DNA of 64,000 nucleotides from Alviniconcha marisindica (GCA_018857735.1 JABMCL010001457.1:455001-519000), one strand, 5' to 3'; shown: positions 1-29,816, counted from the first letter of the stretch. The notes: generated by a model not told the origin, from the letters alone. Numbers and translations are program-made.

Positions 1-25
1 GTGAAATAATATTCATTCTATGTCG

Positions 26-153
26 CTCTCTCTGTCTGTCTGTCTGTCTCTCGCTCTCTCTCTTTCTCTCTCTCAAAACATCGATCAAATCTCTGTGTGT
101 GTGTGTCTCTCTGTCTCTGTCTCTGTCTCTGTCTCTGTCTCTCTGTCTCTCTG

Positions 154-209
<56 letters not shown>

Positions 210-210
210 A
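26..210. repeat. CT/CTGT-rich microsatellite
   Basis: Nearly pure pyrimidine tract of CT, CTGT and TCTCTG units with a short GT run near 97-108. Open frames across it encode only Ser/Leu or Arg/Glu strings and are artefacts of the repeat. Confidence 0.95.
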
Positions 211-329
211 CGACGACAATGATGATAATGGTGATTGCGTCGAAAGGCCCCATAAACAGCCGTAATTATAACTCCTCGTGTTGCGTCTGAACGTACAACG
301 GCTGGTGCCGCTAAACGGGTGAGACAGCA

Positions 330-736
330 CGGTACTGCAGTGACCTTCCACCCACACCCACACACCGGTCAGTGCGTCCTCCTGTATGTCACCCCGTCCC
401 AGGGATACTGACAGCACTGGTTACTGCACTGACCTTCCACCCACACCCACACCCCCACACACCGGTCAGTGCGTCCTCCTGTATGTCACCCCGTCCCACA
501 GATACTGACAGCACTGGTTATTGTACTGATCTCCTACCACAACCCCCACCCACACCCCAATACCACCCCCAACCCCACACCCCGGTCAATGCGTCCTCCT
601 GTATGTCACCTCGTCCTACAGATACTGATAGCACTGGTTTCTGCAGTGACCCCCTCCCCCCCACCTCCACCCCCATACCACCCCCACCCCCACACCCCGG
701 TCAATGCGTCCTCCTGTGTGTCACCTCGTCCTGCGA
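330..736. repeat. minisatellite, about four units of roughly 90-112 bp
   Basis: The block containing CACCGGTCAGTGCGTCCTCC, then a CCCCGTCCCA stretch, then GATACTGACAGCACTGG recurs four times with C-rich spacers of varying length. The apparent 161-aa and 90-aa frames through it follow the repeat and are not credible genes. Confidence 0.85.
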
Positions 737-1410
737 ATTGACATCAGAAGTCATAACGTTCTTGTGGTTTGCCTTATGGGACTGGCATTTATTCGAATGG
801 CGATGGGGTGTTATGGGAGTGTGTGTGTGTGTGTGTGTGGGGGGGGGGGGTCTTTAACACTAAACGAATTGCATTTTAGAGTGGTTGAAAAAAAGAAGAA
901 GAGTTTTTATGATTGTAGTGGGGAAAGGGTCCGTCAGATTCTGTGCCATTCATCAAGCGTTTCTTGCGTTGCACCGGTGCTTTGTCAAGTGCGGGTGACA
1001 TCCAAATGGAATTTCAAGATTTTGTGCATCACTAGGAATTTTTATTTCCCCCACCACCGTGATGTTCCTGCTGTTAGGTTTTCAAATCGATGTGGACATA
1101 GAGCTTTTCCCTGAGGAAAATGACCTGGATAAACAGCTAGTATTGCAGAGAGCAATGAATTCCCGTCATTACAACATCAACTTTTTGCCTGTTTCACACT
1201 GGAGTCCACAGACAATTAGATCAGTGCAATAGACTGGGTATCAGAGTCCAGAGTTTAGATTAACGTGGTACCACACAGTTTTGTCGGGATTAAAAACCAT
1301 TTTCTGTCTGGAATGTCGTAACCGGGGGTTTCAAATTTCAACTGAGTGCAGAAGACGCCGGTTTTCATCCAATCGATCGACTCTGTGGACCGAGAGGCAT
1401 CGTCCTACAA
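737..1410. other. intronic or upstream sequence without a recognised feature
   Basis: Contains a short (GT)n followed by ten Gs at about 819-850. Otherwise I see no exon, repeat or RNA gene. It should lie inside the HS2ST intron upstream of the first exon visible here, since that exon starts mid-protein. Confidence 0.6.
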
Positions 1411-1455
1411 GATGCGGTTGACAGCACGTTAAAATCCAGTTACTAACTAACTTAC
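1411..1455 (+). repeat. dispersed short repeat, tail family A
   Basis: Carries GCGGTTGACAGCACGTTAAA followed by a TTACTAACTAAC end. Similar tails recur near 2137, 5977, 6178, 19795, 25020 and 29935, several preceded by GATATAACCGTACTGG-like sequence. This looks like the 3' part of a SINE-type family. No complete element was delimited here. Confidence 0.5.
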
Positions 1456-1497
1456 CTTTCACTTCTTGATACATAAATTCCCGTCTGACCTGACTAC

Positions 1498-1545
1498 TTT
1501 CAGCTTGGCAGTGACGCCTGTCTACGTCAACATGATATAGCCCGT
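1498..1545 (+). pseudogene. HS2ST1: decayed copy of the HS2ST 3' splice site and exon start
   Basis: TTTCAG at 1498-1503 is followed by sequence translating TPVYVNMI and then an in-frame TAG at 1538-1540. The true exon at 1956 has TTTCAG followed by TPIYINMIR. About 22 of 25 bases match across that core. The copy lies about 450 bp upstream of the true exon and cannot encode a working exon because of the stop. It is read as a relic duplicate. Chance similarity is possible but unlikely given that splice site and reading frame both match. Confidence 0.6.
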
Positions 1546-1955
1546 GTTCCCAATATTGTACCATCTGTATAATAACGGTAATTTCTCTCGTAAAGATGTT
1601 TATGTAATGTCTGTCTGTATCTGTGCTTGAGACACATATTCATGTCTAACCTTACTACCCTTCTGATTATTTCGGATATAGAGTTAGTGCCGGAGACGGC
1701 TGACGCTTATTTCCTTCTTTCTTCTGCTTCTTCTTTTATTGATTTATTTATATATATATTTTTTTTTAATTTTAATACATCAACATGACTTCTGTTTCTT
1801 GGGACGAATTTCATTCTAACCCAATACTTACCTCCCAGCTCTTCATATTTCAAGTGCAAGAGATGCCTGCTAGACTGTATGGACGGACTTGCCCCTTTTA
1901 CCGCTTGAGGCATAAATGCCAGTCTAAGCAGACTACCTTACTGTGTGTGTTTCAG

Positions 1956-18991
<17,036 letters not shown>

Positions 18992-20008
18992 ACGTTGGAG
19001 GCACTAGACTGACTAGTGATGAGAAGCTGTAGAGGAATTATTTGTGTGTCAAAAAACGTGTGTCAAAAATATGTGTGTCAAAACGAGTGAGGAAAGAGCA
19101 TATGTCAGAAAAGCTGAGCAGGATGGTTGAGGTAAACTGGGTTCATGTGTCCAGTGTTTCATGTGAGTGTGTGTGTGTTTTTTGTTTCTCTTCTGATTTT
19201 TCTTTTTCATGCATCCTCATTGACATTGCTGAAAGCATTTTTAATGGAATACATATTTGAGCAAACATTATCAGTTTTACAGATATGTTACGACACACAC
19301 ACACGCACGTTGCATGTTTTGCTCAAATTGACACATGCAACAACAAAAATCCACAGAAAGTCTGAACTGAGAATTTATGGACCAAACTTGTGAACCTTGC
19401 ATGTGAGATTGTGTGTATGTGTGTGTGTGTGTGTGTGTGCGTGCATGCATGTGTGCATGCACATGTTAATGTGTATGTGTGTGTGGTGGAGTGTGGTTAA
19501 GAATGTATCTTGTACTGGAAAACATTTAGTTCTGCACAGACGTTGCAGTTCTGCTTTGTGCTCAGATGGTTATGTCTGGAAGGTTTGGAACTCAGGACAA
19601 AATCTGTACAGTTTACATCAGACCTAAAAACAAGGCATTTACGTTTTATTTTTATGTGGTATGTTTCTGTGACAATAATACAATAATTATATTATGTTTA
19701 ATCTGTTACAAATGAGGGTGGCTGAAAAAACAAGTCTGAAATCGTGTCTATAAGTGTGGCATACTTTTTTGTTGAGCCTTTTGGTGTGTCTTATCAGCCT
19801 GATGTGACGGTACTGGTTGGATGGGCATAAAACCCCAAGTTGCTTTGGTGCGTCCTTCAGCTGTGCACAGGCTTTCAGTGCAAATGCAGAGCCCAAGCTG
19901 CAACAGCAGTAGAACACTGGGCTGGTCCCCTGCTTACGCCACCTAACTGTGCTATCTTAACAGTGTCAGTGTCCATTTCTGTGGCACTGCTGGACTCTGT
20001 GGAGTTCA

Positions 20009-20014
20009 AATAAA
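20009..20014 (+). promoter_or_regulatory. candidate polyadenylation signal AATAAA
   Basis: AATAAA is followed by TGTGTTGGGCAACTTTGTTTG, a GT-rich stretch suitable as a downstream element. It is about 1 kb after the HS2ST stop and could serve a short 3' UTR. Hexamers are common by chance in AT-rich DNA. Confidence 0.3.
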
Positions 20015-21607
20015 TATGTGTTGGGCAACTTTGTTTGAGCACAGTTCAGAGTGTTGAACAGTGATTAGAGAAGAACAAGACAGAAATGAAAATATAGATA
20101 CACCCGGCCATTTTTTATCACAGTATCACTTGCTGCAGTGGAAGTTGTACTCCATACATTGTTTCTTGTTTGTGTGAAGTAGAAGCCATTGAAAAAACAC
20201 CCATGATTGCGCCAAAAAAGATGGGGGCTTTCAAAAAAGTGGAAGAAGACGCAGCAAAAAGCAGCACGTCATCGTCAAAGGGATGCGCGTCGGTACAGGT
20301 GACAGAAAATTGAGGAGGCAAAAAGCAGTGAGCAGAACATTGCAGGAAGCTCACCATGGATGGCCCGGTGGCTGTAGACAGCCAAACAAACTGGGGTGTT
20401 TTGATTTGATCGAAGATGAATTATTTTTATGGTGACAGAAGGAAAATGATAGCAGTGAGTTAAAGAGTTGCACTGGATCAGCTGTTTATGGTTTGTAGTC
20501 GCTGCGATACAGATGCCTGTTGTTTTTTGTTTGTTTTGTGTTTTCTTTTCTTTTCTTTGAAAGAGTGGTGGTAGATGATGCACCAAGAGTAGTTTGTCAT
20601 TTCCTGTGACAGAATCAAAGAAGCCAGTGTCGTTTTGTTGAAGAATTTGCCGCAGCGCTCTACAGAAGCCCCCTCAACAGTAGTAGTGTGAGCTCTTCTG
20701 TATTATTTCCAAAGCTCGTCTTCCAGTGAGTTGAAGAATATTGCACACATGCAGACCCCCCTCCCCCCCCCCTCCCCCCCCCCCTCCCCCCCCCCCCCCC
20801 CACCTTCCCCAGACTCTCTTAATGCCCTTTTAGTGAAAACATGACATTACTATCATATCCTTACCTGTTTGTCCCATGGCAATAGATTGTTGTTGGGGTG
20901 TTTTTTTTTGGGGGGGGGGGGGGGGGGCCCTTACACTGCCACTGTTCAATCAATTTGGACATGGGTGTCATGATCTCACAGTCTCACTGACTGGGCGTGA
21001 CCTGCCACTCAAAACTTGACATCTGGCTCACTAATTATTGTGTAAGACACAGCAGGTGACTGGCCAGTTGGCGTTGTGGAGTGACTTTAGCCCCACCTCA
21101 CTGGCTGACACTTATCACTCAAATATCATGTGCCAGTCCTGCAGTGGTAGGGGGAGGGGGGACGCTAGTTGATGGAAACCACATCAAGGTCTTGCTGACC
21201 CTACCCCACCTGTGGCTGCTGATTGCTCTGGCAGGATGTTGGGATCTCAGCAGGGCATTCACACTACTGAGCAACACACTAGTGTATGTCTCCTGAGTAA
21301 AATAAAATAGAACAGGACCCCAACTGCCACATCTGCAGATCAAACCCTGTGAAAGGTTCCAAAGAACACTTTTTGAAGGGGACAGCACAAAACAACGTGC
21401 ATATTTTCTGCAGTTCACCCTTTTCAGCCAACAAACAGAGGAAGAAACAGTTATTGTACCAGAAGGAAATGAAGTAACTTAACTATAAGAGCAAATGTAA
21501 GTTCAGTGGGCCTGAGATGATGGAGGACGGCAATTGAAATGTTGATGTGTGCCACATGCTGATTCAAGAGGAGACCATAAAGGTGTAACATTGTGAAACT
21601 GCAGTTG

Positions 21608-21925
21608 TGAGCCTGTTTGGCCTAGCAGCAAGGCATTAGGCTGGTAGGCAGAGGGACCTCAGTTCGAATCTGCTTCAGCTCTCCTTTCTCTTCAAAAGTT
21701 GTGGTTTGTGGACACTGTCTTGTGACTTTGTCCCTCACAATTAATGAAACATTAAAATGGCTCTCATTGCTGCCCATCTTAATGCAGGAGTCATTCTGAT
21801 GGTGACGGTGTAGCGATAGGCATATAATCTCCTTTATCCCCCCCCCCCCCTCCATATCCCCCCCCCCCACACCTTCTCCCCATCCCTAATAAACCTTATG
21901 GTTTCTGTGGATGTTAAGCACCATG
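21608..21925 (+). mobile_element. tRNA-headed SINE-like element
   Basis: The head has TTTGGCCTAGCAGCAAGGC, resembling an A box, and CAGTTCGAATCTGC, a B box, about 50 bp later. The 3' end has CCCTAATAAACCTTATGG and TTTCTGTGGATGTTAAG, matching tail family B. A C-rich stretch interrupts at 21840-21868. The same head occurs in reverse orientation at 33940-34032. Confidence 0.6.
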
Positions 21926-22828
21926 TTGACTAATGGCAGGTGGACTCTTAAAATATGAAAATGTGTGCATGGACTTTTGTTCGTGCATTGATTTTTATGC
22001 ACCTTTAACAAATAACAGTCGCCAAAATAGAACTGGACATTGTCTGAGATGTGATCACAAAAGCTGCTTGATTTTATTGTTGCTGATTTACTGCATAGTT
22101 GGTGTGGAGTTTGTTTTTGCTTTTGCTTCACTGTGATGGACAGTCTGATTTATAAACCAATATACGCCGTAAATCATACCTTTAGTTTTAAGACTGGACC
22201 CTTTCCAACCAGTTTTGGCCACAGAAGATCAGATATACCATATTGTTTTCAGATTGGACACTCTTTGGTAAACATGTCATTTAGATGGAGGTTGAAAAAA
22301 AGTTTTGTGATTCGTTGTTAAATTTGCTGATAATGCACTAAGTTTGCAGCCACTCATTATTATTTTGCTAATACTATTATTAAAGCAAGGGTTACCATCC
22401 CAGTTTAAAAAAACAAAAAATCCTTGGTTTTAGCCATTTTCATTAAAATTGTCAGTTTTTGTTTGTTTGTTTGTTTTGTGGTTATTTTCACTTCAGTGTA
22501 GTTGAGGAAAATATTACATTGGGAAAATAACTTTGAGCAGATGCTTGAACACATCACTTTCTTTTCCCGAACCACCTTCATGGTGAATACTGTTACTGTG
22601 AAAATTGGTTAAAGCGATACATTAGTAATGCAATATTTCTTTGAAGACACTGGTTCTAGCTTATCCCACATACTTTGGCATCCAGTCCTCAGCTGAACCG
22701 GATATCTCTGTACTTTGTGCAACCAACTGGTCACACAGGGTCTGTTTTTGTTGCCATCCAGTTTGCATTATGAAAAAAGTGCAGAAGCACCTTGTTTAGA
22801 AATCAAATTATCACCACCTTTGAGCAGA

Positions 22829-23145
22829 GTAGGTTTCTCAGCAGAAGAGGGTGAACCCTGCTGAAAGCGTCCTCTTTTGTCTGACAAATTTGGTTTCTCA
22901 GCAGAAGAGGGTGAACCCTGCTGAAAGCGTCCTCTTTTGTCTGACAAATTTGGTTTCTCAGCAGAAGAGGGTGAACCCTGCTGAAAGCGTCCTCTTTTGT
23001 CTGACAAATTTAGTTTCTCAGCAGAAGGTGAACCCTGCTGAAAGCGTCCTCTTTTGTCTGACAAATTTGGTTTCTCAGCAGAAGGTGAACCCTGCTGAAA
23101 GCGTCCTCTTTTGTCTGACAAATTTGGTTTCTCAGCAGAGGAAGA
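22829..23145. repeat. 60/57-bp minisatellite, five units
   Basis: Unit contains GGTGAACCCTGCTGAAAGCG, TCCTCTTTTGTCTGACAAAT and a TTTCTCAGCAGAAG section. The first three units have an extra GAG triplet (60 bp); the others are 57 bp. The units are almost identical, so the expansion is recent. Both strands stay open because lengths are multiples of three (the 242-aa and 114-aa frames). Confidence 0.95.
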
Positions 23146-23236
23146 GACAAACATTGCAAAGTTTTGATGCAGACTGGAATAATATGAACCAATAATTGTG
23201 TCAGTTTTTGTTTCGTTTTTTTGTGGTTTTTTTGTG

Positions 23237-23275
23237 GGTGGTGGGGGGGGGGGGGGTGAAGGGGGGGGGGGGCAG
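23237..23275. repeat. poly-G tracts
   Basis: GGTGGTGGG followed by two runs of G of about 14 and 12. Confidence 0.85.
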
Positions 23276-23389
23276 TATTTCTTTGTAAAAGTTTGCATCA
23301 TGCATTGACAGCTGAGAACTGTGTTGATGTGTGAATTATTTTTCAGTGTGGTAAATGGGATGGAGGGATACTGGGAGTTTGTATGTACA

Positions 23390-23605
23390 GAGGTGTATGT
23401 ATTGACAGGTGTAGGTATTGTGACAGACAGGTGTATGCATTGACAAATGTGTGTATTGGAAGGTGTAGATATTGTGACAGGTGTATGCACTGACAAATGT
23501 ATGTATTGAAAGGTGCATGTATTGACAGGTGTAGGTATTGTGACAGACAGGTGTATGCATCAACAAATGTAGATATTGACAAGTGTATGTAGTGACAGGT
23601 CTACA
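23390..23605. repeat. degenerate minisatellite of AGGTGTAGGTATTGTGACAG units
   Basis: The segments AGGTGTATGCATTGACAAATG and AGGTGTAGGTATTGTGACAG alternate about four times with point variation. Confidence 0.8.
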
Positions 23606-26445
23606 AAAAATACACAACAGGTTAACTGGCTTTTAATGTTTGAGCTTTCTGGGATCCTATTTTGTTTGCATTTTTGTTTGTTTGTTTGTTTTTGTCTTGT
23701 GGATGGGTGATTGTAAAAATAAAAAAATAAAAAAAGTGAAACAGAGGGATTGCAGTGCACATTGTGTGTTTGTACAAGATTGTGTGTTTGTATATAAATG
23801 CCAAGCACTATATGATGAACAAAGATGACAATTTCCTGTTTGCCTTGCTCACTGAAATGAGTTTCTGTCCTGTTGATTGACGCCTGTATGCCATGTGGAT
23901 GGCAGTGCCAAGGGGCTGTGTGAACTTCTTGGTCATACACAGTTACTGTGACATTTCTGTTTTTACTTGACACACTGTTTGCTAATCCTTCACAACAACA
24001 AACTAGCAAACACAACAGCAGAAAGATTTCTGGCTTTGTTACAAAAATGCAGCGGGATATCAGAAAATGATCTAAGCAAGAAAAGAACAGAAAGGGCAGG
24101 AAAAGTTAAACAGTCTCCACATTTCTGCAGATTTCTTCTCATCAATTTCATAATCTGAAGATGACAACTTTAAGATCTAAAGGACTTCACTCTGTCAAAT
24201 GTATTTCGGTGAAAACGCAAGCAGGATGTGAACAAGAGAACTTCTAGATGTAAAACACTTCACTGGGTTTGATCTAAATTTCAGATTTTAGGACATTTTG
24301 TGAGCTATATGAGCTCATTCATTTTTTATATTTTTATGTATTTATGTTTGCTTACGTAATTTGCTTTGGTGAATAATGCTTTAAAATGCAACTTTCAGAT
24401 ATCCTGTTTTGTAACAAAACCAGAAAAAGTCTCTTTTTGTGATTCTAGTTAGCTGAAGTGAAAGATTACCAATTGTTTTTTTTTGTTTTTTTGTTTTTGT
24501 TTTTCTGTGTTGTTTTCTTTTGTTGTTGTCTTGTTTCTGTTGACACGGCGTGCTGGTTTGCATCATCTTCATGTGATTTCACTTTACACATCATGCACGT
24601 GTGGTCATGATTCATGGTTTGAATGTGTTGTTATTCAGCATTGCCTTTAAGAATGTACGACAGTTGTCAGTTGATGATTACTGCAATTTATTGGGCATTC
24701 ATCAAGTACGTATTTAAGTTTTTATTTAATTTTAATTTTAGTTGTACTTATAGAGGGAAAATGAAGATCAGATCATTCCTTGCAGTTTTCTGTTTACGAT
24801 TTGAATGCAACAGTCTGTGTTTCTTTAGCAGCTAAGTTCTTCTTGGTGACTCCTAAGGCAAAAATGAGTTATTTGAGTTGGAGTACACTGAGGTTGTGTT
24901 TAAAAAATCTAAAAAATCTATGTCTTAGATTTGGGTTTGATCCAATAGAGGTGTTGTCAGTTTCTGACAAGCATAAAAAAAACAAAGACATTTGTGGATT
25001 GGGAGTTTGATTGTCCTGAGGTAACCATGTGGTTGAAGAATGTTAAAATCCTGTTACTAACTAACTACACAGATTGGTATCACATTTCAGTGTCATAAGG
25101 GCACCTAGAAAGCAAACCTGGGCACAAGGATCCCATGGCAGCTGATGGTCCTGCCCTGGCAAAATTGTGTGGACATTCCTGGGAGGTTTTTGAGTAGTGT
25201 GACTGGGCAGTGTGATAGCTGGCTTGCTCATGGAAAGCTGCCCTTGTTTCCCACAGGGAAATTCCCAGCGGAGACAACAAAATACAAGCATGCAACAACA
25301 GAAACTACCCTTGCTCAGAAATTGTTTCTATGTTGTTACTGCACCACAGATTGATTGGACAGAATTATGATTAAAAAAAGAAAGAAAAAAAGATGAAGGT
25401 TTAAGATGAGCCTTCATGGTGAAAAGAACAAAATATAGACTAGAACATGATGCTTTCAGTGACCTTGGACATTCTTTTTCCGATCCGTGGGAGATGGTTG
25501 TTGCGTTTTAAATTTGAACACTTGTAACTTCTCAAAGTTCCTGTGCCCTGACATCACCTACAATACAATACAACTTATTGCCAAGTGTCAATACAATTGC
25601 ACGAGGAATGTTTGAATGGTTGACTGGGCAATGAAAGCCAAACATCTGTATAAGTCTGAGTTCCATGATCTTGCCCACTTTACAAATGATTACATAAGTC
25701 TGCTTGGGGTAGGAGGCATTCAGGGGATATTTGTGGTGGTTCAAGTGCTTTTCACATTATTTGGAAAACTTCCCTGTTTTCAGACCCATGTGCAGAATGA
25801 TTTATTCATTTGTGTGCTTAAAGTGTGTGTAAGATGCCACCCATGCTTTGAAAAACTGTCACTGAACGCCGACTTTGGATGAAATTGTAAGGCTAAAACT
25901 TTTTTCTGGGGGTAGTTCCTGGTTTTGATCTGTAACTGAAAAATGTAAAAAAAAATATATATAAAAAATGCCAACTTTGATGCTGTAATTATTATTCCAA
26001 TTTGACTGTTTTGCATTCTTATTTTGCTGGAAATTGCATGTCTTCGTAACATTTTATCCCATGCTCATTTGTGGATATGTCAACATGGCTTTCCGCTTAA
26101 AATTTTTGTACCAAAGAAGACAAAACTATGGAGGAACATACTTAATATTATATTGTATGAGTATACATTGCTTGCAACTGTTGTTAAGTGTTCATTTTTG
26201 ATGTCAACTGTGATTTCATATGAAGCATGTTGATTTCATTTGTTTTTGTGTTTGTGACTGCGTGTCTTCCATGTATGCAAGTTTTGTTATTGTAATACAA
26301 ATTTGTTTTTCATACTTATATGTATTTTTATGGCTTGTTAATAATATTGTTATTGGTCAGTGTTATTCATATTCATAACAGGTTTTTATTTTCTTGTTCC
26401 GTTTCTTTATTTTGAAGCTTTTTTGCTGTTGTTATCTGTACAAAA
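23606..26445 (+). other. T-rich unique sequence, no gene recognised
   Basis: No exon, RNA or complete element seen. A family A tail fragment (TGTTAAAATCCTGTTACTAA) occurs at about 25038-25068. The region may belong to an HS2ST 3' UTR or be intergenic. Confidence 0.5.
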
Positions 26446-26508
<63 letters not shown>

Positions 26509-26565
26509 TGTGTGTGTATACATGCGTGTGACAAAATACAGATATTCAAGTATGCTGTGTGTCTG

Positions 26566-26602
<37 letters not shown>
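26446..26602. repeat. (GT)n and CT/CTGT microsatellite
   Basis: About 36 GT units to 26518, then unique sequence, then TCTGTCTC/CT repeats at 26561-26602. Confidence 0.95.
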
Positions 26603-26879
26603 GACTTGATATTATATCTCATCATATATCATATATTTGCCAGGTGAGGGGCATGTGGATAAGCAATCATCATCACATCGCTGTGTGTAGTTAGAACACA
26701 GTTTTTCAAATACAGTGTGATGGCATTGTCTCATGCAGGGCTGGGTTATTTTCATGATTCTGAGTGGATCATTGAAGAGTTGTCTCCATTACAATCAGGC
26801 AAAATGTGCTCCAGATCAGGTGGAGTCTTTCTCTGAAATAGTCACAAATCTAAAACAGAACAAGGCCCAGAGTGCTCGT

Positions 26880-27118
26880 GCAGAATCAACACACAAGGGA
26901 CTTAATTAGCGCTCAAAATACGTAATACAAATACAACAACAAAGACCTGAGGCATGCATGTAAATATAAGGTACATAAACTCCACCAGAGGATATGTACC
27001 GTGTATTTACACGAATGCTGGGTGAGAGTTACCTCAGGCGACTCAGGTCCTTGTTGTTGCACTTGTGTTACGTATTTCAAGCTTTAATTAACTCCCTTGT
27101 ATGTTGACTCTGAAATAG
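26880..27118. mobile_element. inverted-repeat (foldback) element
   Basis: The left arm near 26886-26953 (ACTTAATTAGCGCTCAAAAT, then ACGTAATACAAATACAACAAC) is complementary, with mismatches, to the right arm near 27044-27113 (GTTGTTGCACTTGTGTTACGT, then ATTTCAAGCTTTAATTAACT). A related single-arm copy lies at 48870-49000. It is either a foldback transposon or two copies inserted in opposite orientation. Confidence 0.65.
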
Positions 27119-29810
27119 TGTCAGCTTAACCTGATTTGCTCTGGCATAACTTCACTCACTCCTGATAAAATGGGAAACCGCAACTACCTCCCAAGGTTGT
27201 GGGTCTCTGGGTCCCAACCTAGTAGCGAATACTGGTCAACTTTGTACAGATTGATTTCTTCATTACAGGCTGCAATAGTCGATGTGTACCAAAGCATAAA
27301 GAGGCATTGTTGATTTCAGTTCTGTTTCCTCCCAGAAATTATAATTGCTATCTTTTTTGTCCTCCCCCCCTCCCCCCCAACCCAATTTTCCTTCATGTTA
27401 GTTCAGAAATTAATAACAAGAGATTGGGCCATATCATGTGTAATAATTTCCACACTGTCCTAACTAAGTATACAGTCACTGTTCAGTTCTGGCTGGTATC
27501 CCACCAGCCAACCAACTCTGGCCACTATAACCCCAGTTGTGAATGTGTACCTAATGGCTGTTGCAAAAGTTGGACAGTGGCAGTGTGGCTCTCATCGTCT
27601 CTCATCCAGTTGCGCTTAGTGGTAAACTTGTGTTTGAACAACAGCCTTACAAAGGTGGTTGCTGAGAAAAGGGTTTCACTACCAAGTGATGCAGGGATAC
27701 AGAACTGTGACTTGAACAGTTGGTTGGCTGTAGAACTGAACAAAACCAAAACCGGCAGAGCAGACTAGTTCCATTAGAAAGCCTAGGCATCGGAGAAACA
27801 AAGATTCTGTGAATCCAACCTAGTATTAAAGCCAATTGATTTGTAACATTTCAGGTGTTGTCATCACATGCAATGAAACAAAAATTAAGCGTCAACAATT
27901 TAAAAAAAAAGATTGCTTTAGATCAAGTTCTTCTTAAAACAAAATGATTAAATCAACAACAAAATTGCTTTGCTTGGGGCAAGATGAATCGTTCAGATTT
28001 TTTTTTATTACTGAGAACTCGCTTGCAATGAAGTTCTGCGTTAAGACAAGATGAATTATCACAAAGACCCTCTCTTAAAACAAACTGTAGAGCTCCTCTC
28101 TTAAAACAAACTGCTGTTTACTAGAGGAAGGGAAATGTTTCGAGCTGCTCCTCTGTCTTTACTTCATGTTTTTACCTGACAAGGAAATCCCACCTTGCAA
28201 CACTGCTCCATCAGTCTTGTTCTGATCACTGAGGGGGATTGGTGGTGGGTTTGTGTGTGTGTGGTGATTTTGTGTGTGTGTGTGTTTTTTTGGGGGGTTG
28301 GGGTGGTGGTGGTGGAAGTAATGCAATCTTGGCCTGCTTTTTGTTGTTTATGCCTACTTTTTTTGTTTGATGCCTACCTTTTGCTGATGTAGATCTTAAA
28401 GTATGTACACAGATGGTGGATTCAGCCTTTTAGTTGACCTCTGTATAATTTTCAGAAATAGCTGTCACTGGGGTTTTCAAAGCAGTATATTCCCATTGCC
28501 ATTTTAACTTGACCCCCACTTGGCCTGTCGTTTGTGTTGATTGATATCCAACTGCAATTTGGTGTTGATGGATATCCAACATACAGGATTTGCTGTCCAA
28601 CGTACAGTAAGGCCCATTTCAGAACTGGTGAGGTGTGTGTAAAAAGCAACAACAGACAGAACACTGATGATGAGGTGGTGAAAAACATTCATCACTTCTT
28701 TGCCAGTTGTACTTGTTGCATTGTCACCCCTGAAATACAGTGAGTGGGAAAACTGAAATAACAAAATGAGCAGATAAATAAATGATGTTTATAAACTGTG
28801 GCACATAGGGGAAAAAAATCTGAAACAGAATGACCGCTAGCATTCATTAAATCAGCTGTAAAAATAAATAAGTGTTCTTTTGAACCTTTTTGTGTTTGGA
28901 TCCTGTAGAACACAGGGCCTGGAGAGAATGAAAGGTGCCCACTTTATCTGGTTGCTGGCTGGTTCTCAGTCTGGTTCGGTGTGGTGACTATCCCAGTAGG
29001 TACAGAATTGTGTACATGTTTGTGAAACTGAGAGCCAAAAATTCAATCAAAATGTGATGCAACGTGCCCCTGCACCCCTCCACCCCCACTTGAACAGGAG
29101 TGCATGTTTTCTGTTGCCTTTTGTCTTTATCACTTCAACTTTTCAAGCTGCATGTCCCCCTCCCCCCAGACCCTAACGATAACCCAGTATAAGAATGACC
29201 TTCGCATATCAGCACACTGAAAGTATATCTTTGCACTTCCGTCATTTTGTTCCCATGAAGAGCTTCAGCACAGATCCTGGTGAGATTTTGTGTGTACAGC
29301 AGTTTGTTTTCAAGTACTCTGTGTCTTTTGCCAAGGCCATACGAAGCACACTGGGAGTTCAAGTTGCAAATGTGGGTGTTCTGTTGTCTGTATGCTATAG
29401 AATCACTTTGAATGTATAAATCAACTTTGATTTACAGTTGCTTCTAAGACTCACTTCAAAATGATATATTCAACCTTTCTGATTAACTCTCTTGTATTAT
29501 ATACATGATGGTGCACACCTGTTGTATTTTTAGACAAAGGGGTGTGAGGGTGTATGTCTTGTAAGGGCTGTTTGACAGGGTACATTTGGAAAAACTGGGT
29601 GCGAGTCAAATCAAAGAATGGAACTTGGGGGTCAGGGTTTGTTTTTGTTTTTTTGCATGTGTGTGTGTGTGTGTTTTGTGATATTTGAGGTATAAAACTT
29701 CATATAAATCATTAAATGATATACAACTTGCAAAAAAAAAAAAAAAGAAGAAACAAATGCCTGACTGACTTAATATTCAAGTCAACCTTAAATTTGCAAT
29801 CATTTTGTGA
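27119..29810 (+). other. unique sequence without recognised genes
   Basis: No coding exon or complete mobile element seen. Minor C runs at about 27362-27380 and 29157-29168, and a GT-rich patch at 28250-28315. The 153-aa open frame at 27307-27768 has no recognisable domain. Confidence 0.5.
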
Positions 29811-29816
29811 AATAAA
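29811..29816 (+). promoter_or_regulatory. candidate distal polyadenylation signal AATAAA
   Basis: GTGAAATAAACTCAAATGAC is followed by a T-rich stretch (TTTTTTCTTTGTTTC). It lies near the point where strand composition appears to switch, so it could end an HS2ST transcript about 10.8 kb past the stop codon. Weak evidence. Confidence 0.3.

Larger units (their letters stand above)
18992..22828 (+). other. downstream of HS2ST, candidate long 3' UTR
   Basis: No coding signal. The plus strand appears T-rich, as expected for a 3' UTR or non-template intron strand. It holds a GT microsatellite (19410-19450), a family A repeat fragment (19795-19840), a C-run block (20757-20802), a G run near 20911-20929 and a SINE-like element listed separately. 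Extent of any UTR cannot be set without transcripts. Confidence 0.45.

Noticed and set aside
22829..23145. CRISPR array
   Set aside because: Direct repeats are contiguous with no unique spacers, and the context is a eukaryotic intron or intergenic region.
22768..23496. 242-aa minus-strand frame with a SAEKPNLSDKRGRFQQGSP repeat
   Set aside because: The repeat protein arises from a 60/57-bp minisatellite with period divisible by three. No flanking gene structure supports it.
27307..27768. 153-aa plus-strand frame as a possible gene
   Set aside because: No domain or splice-supported neighbours recognised; its length is within chance expectation for this window.
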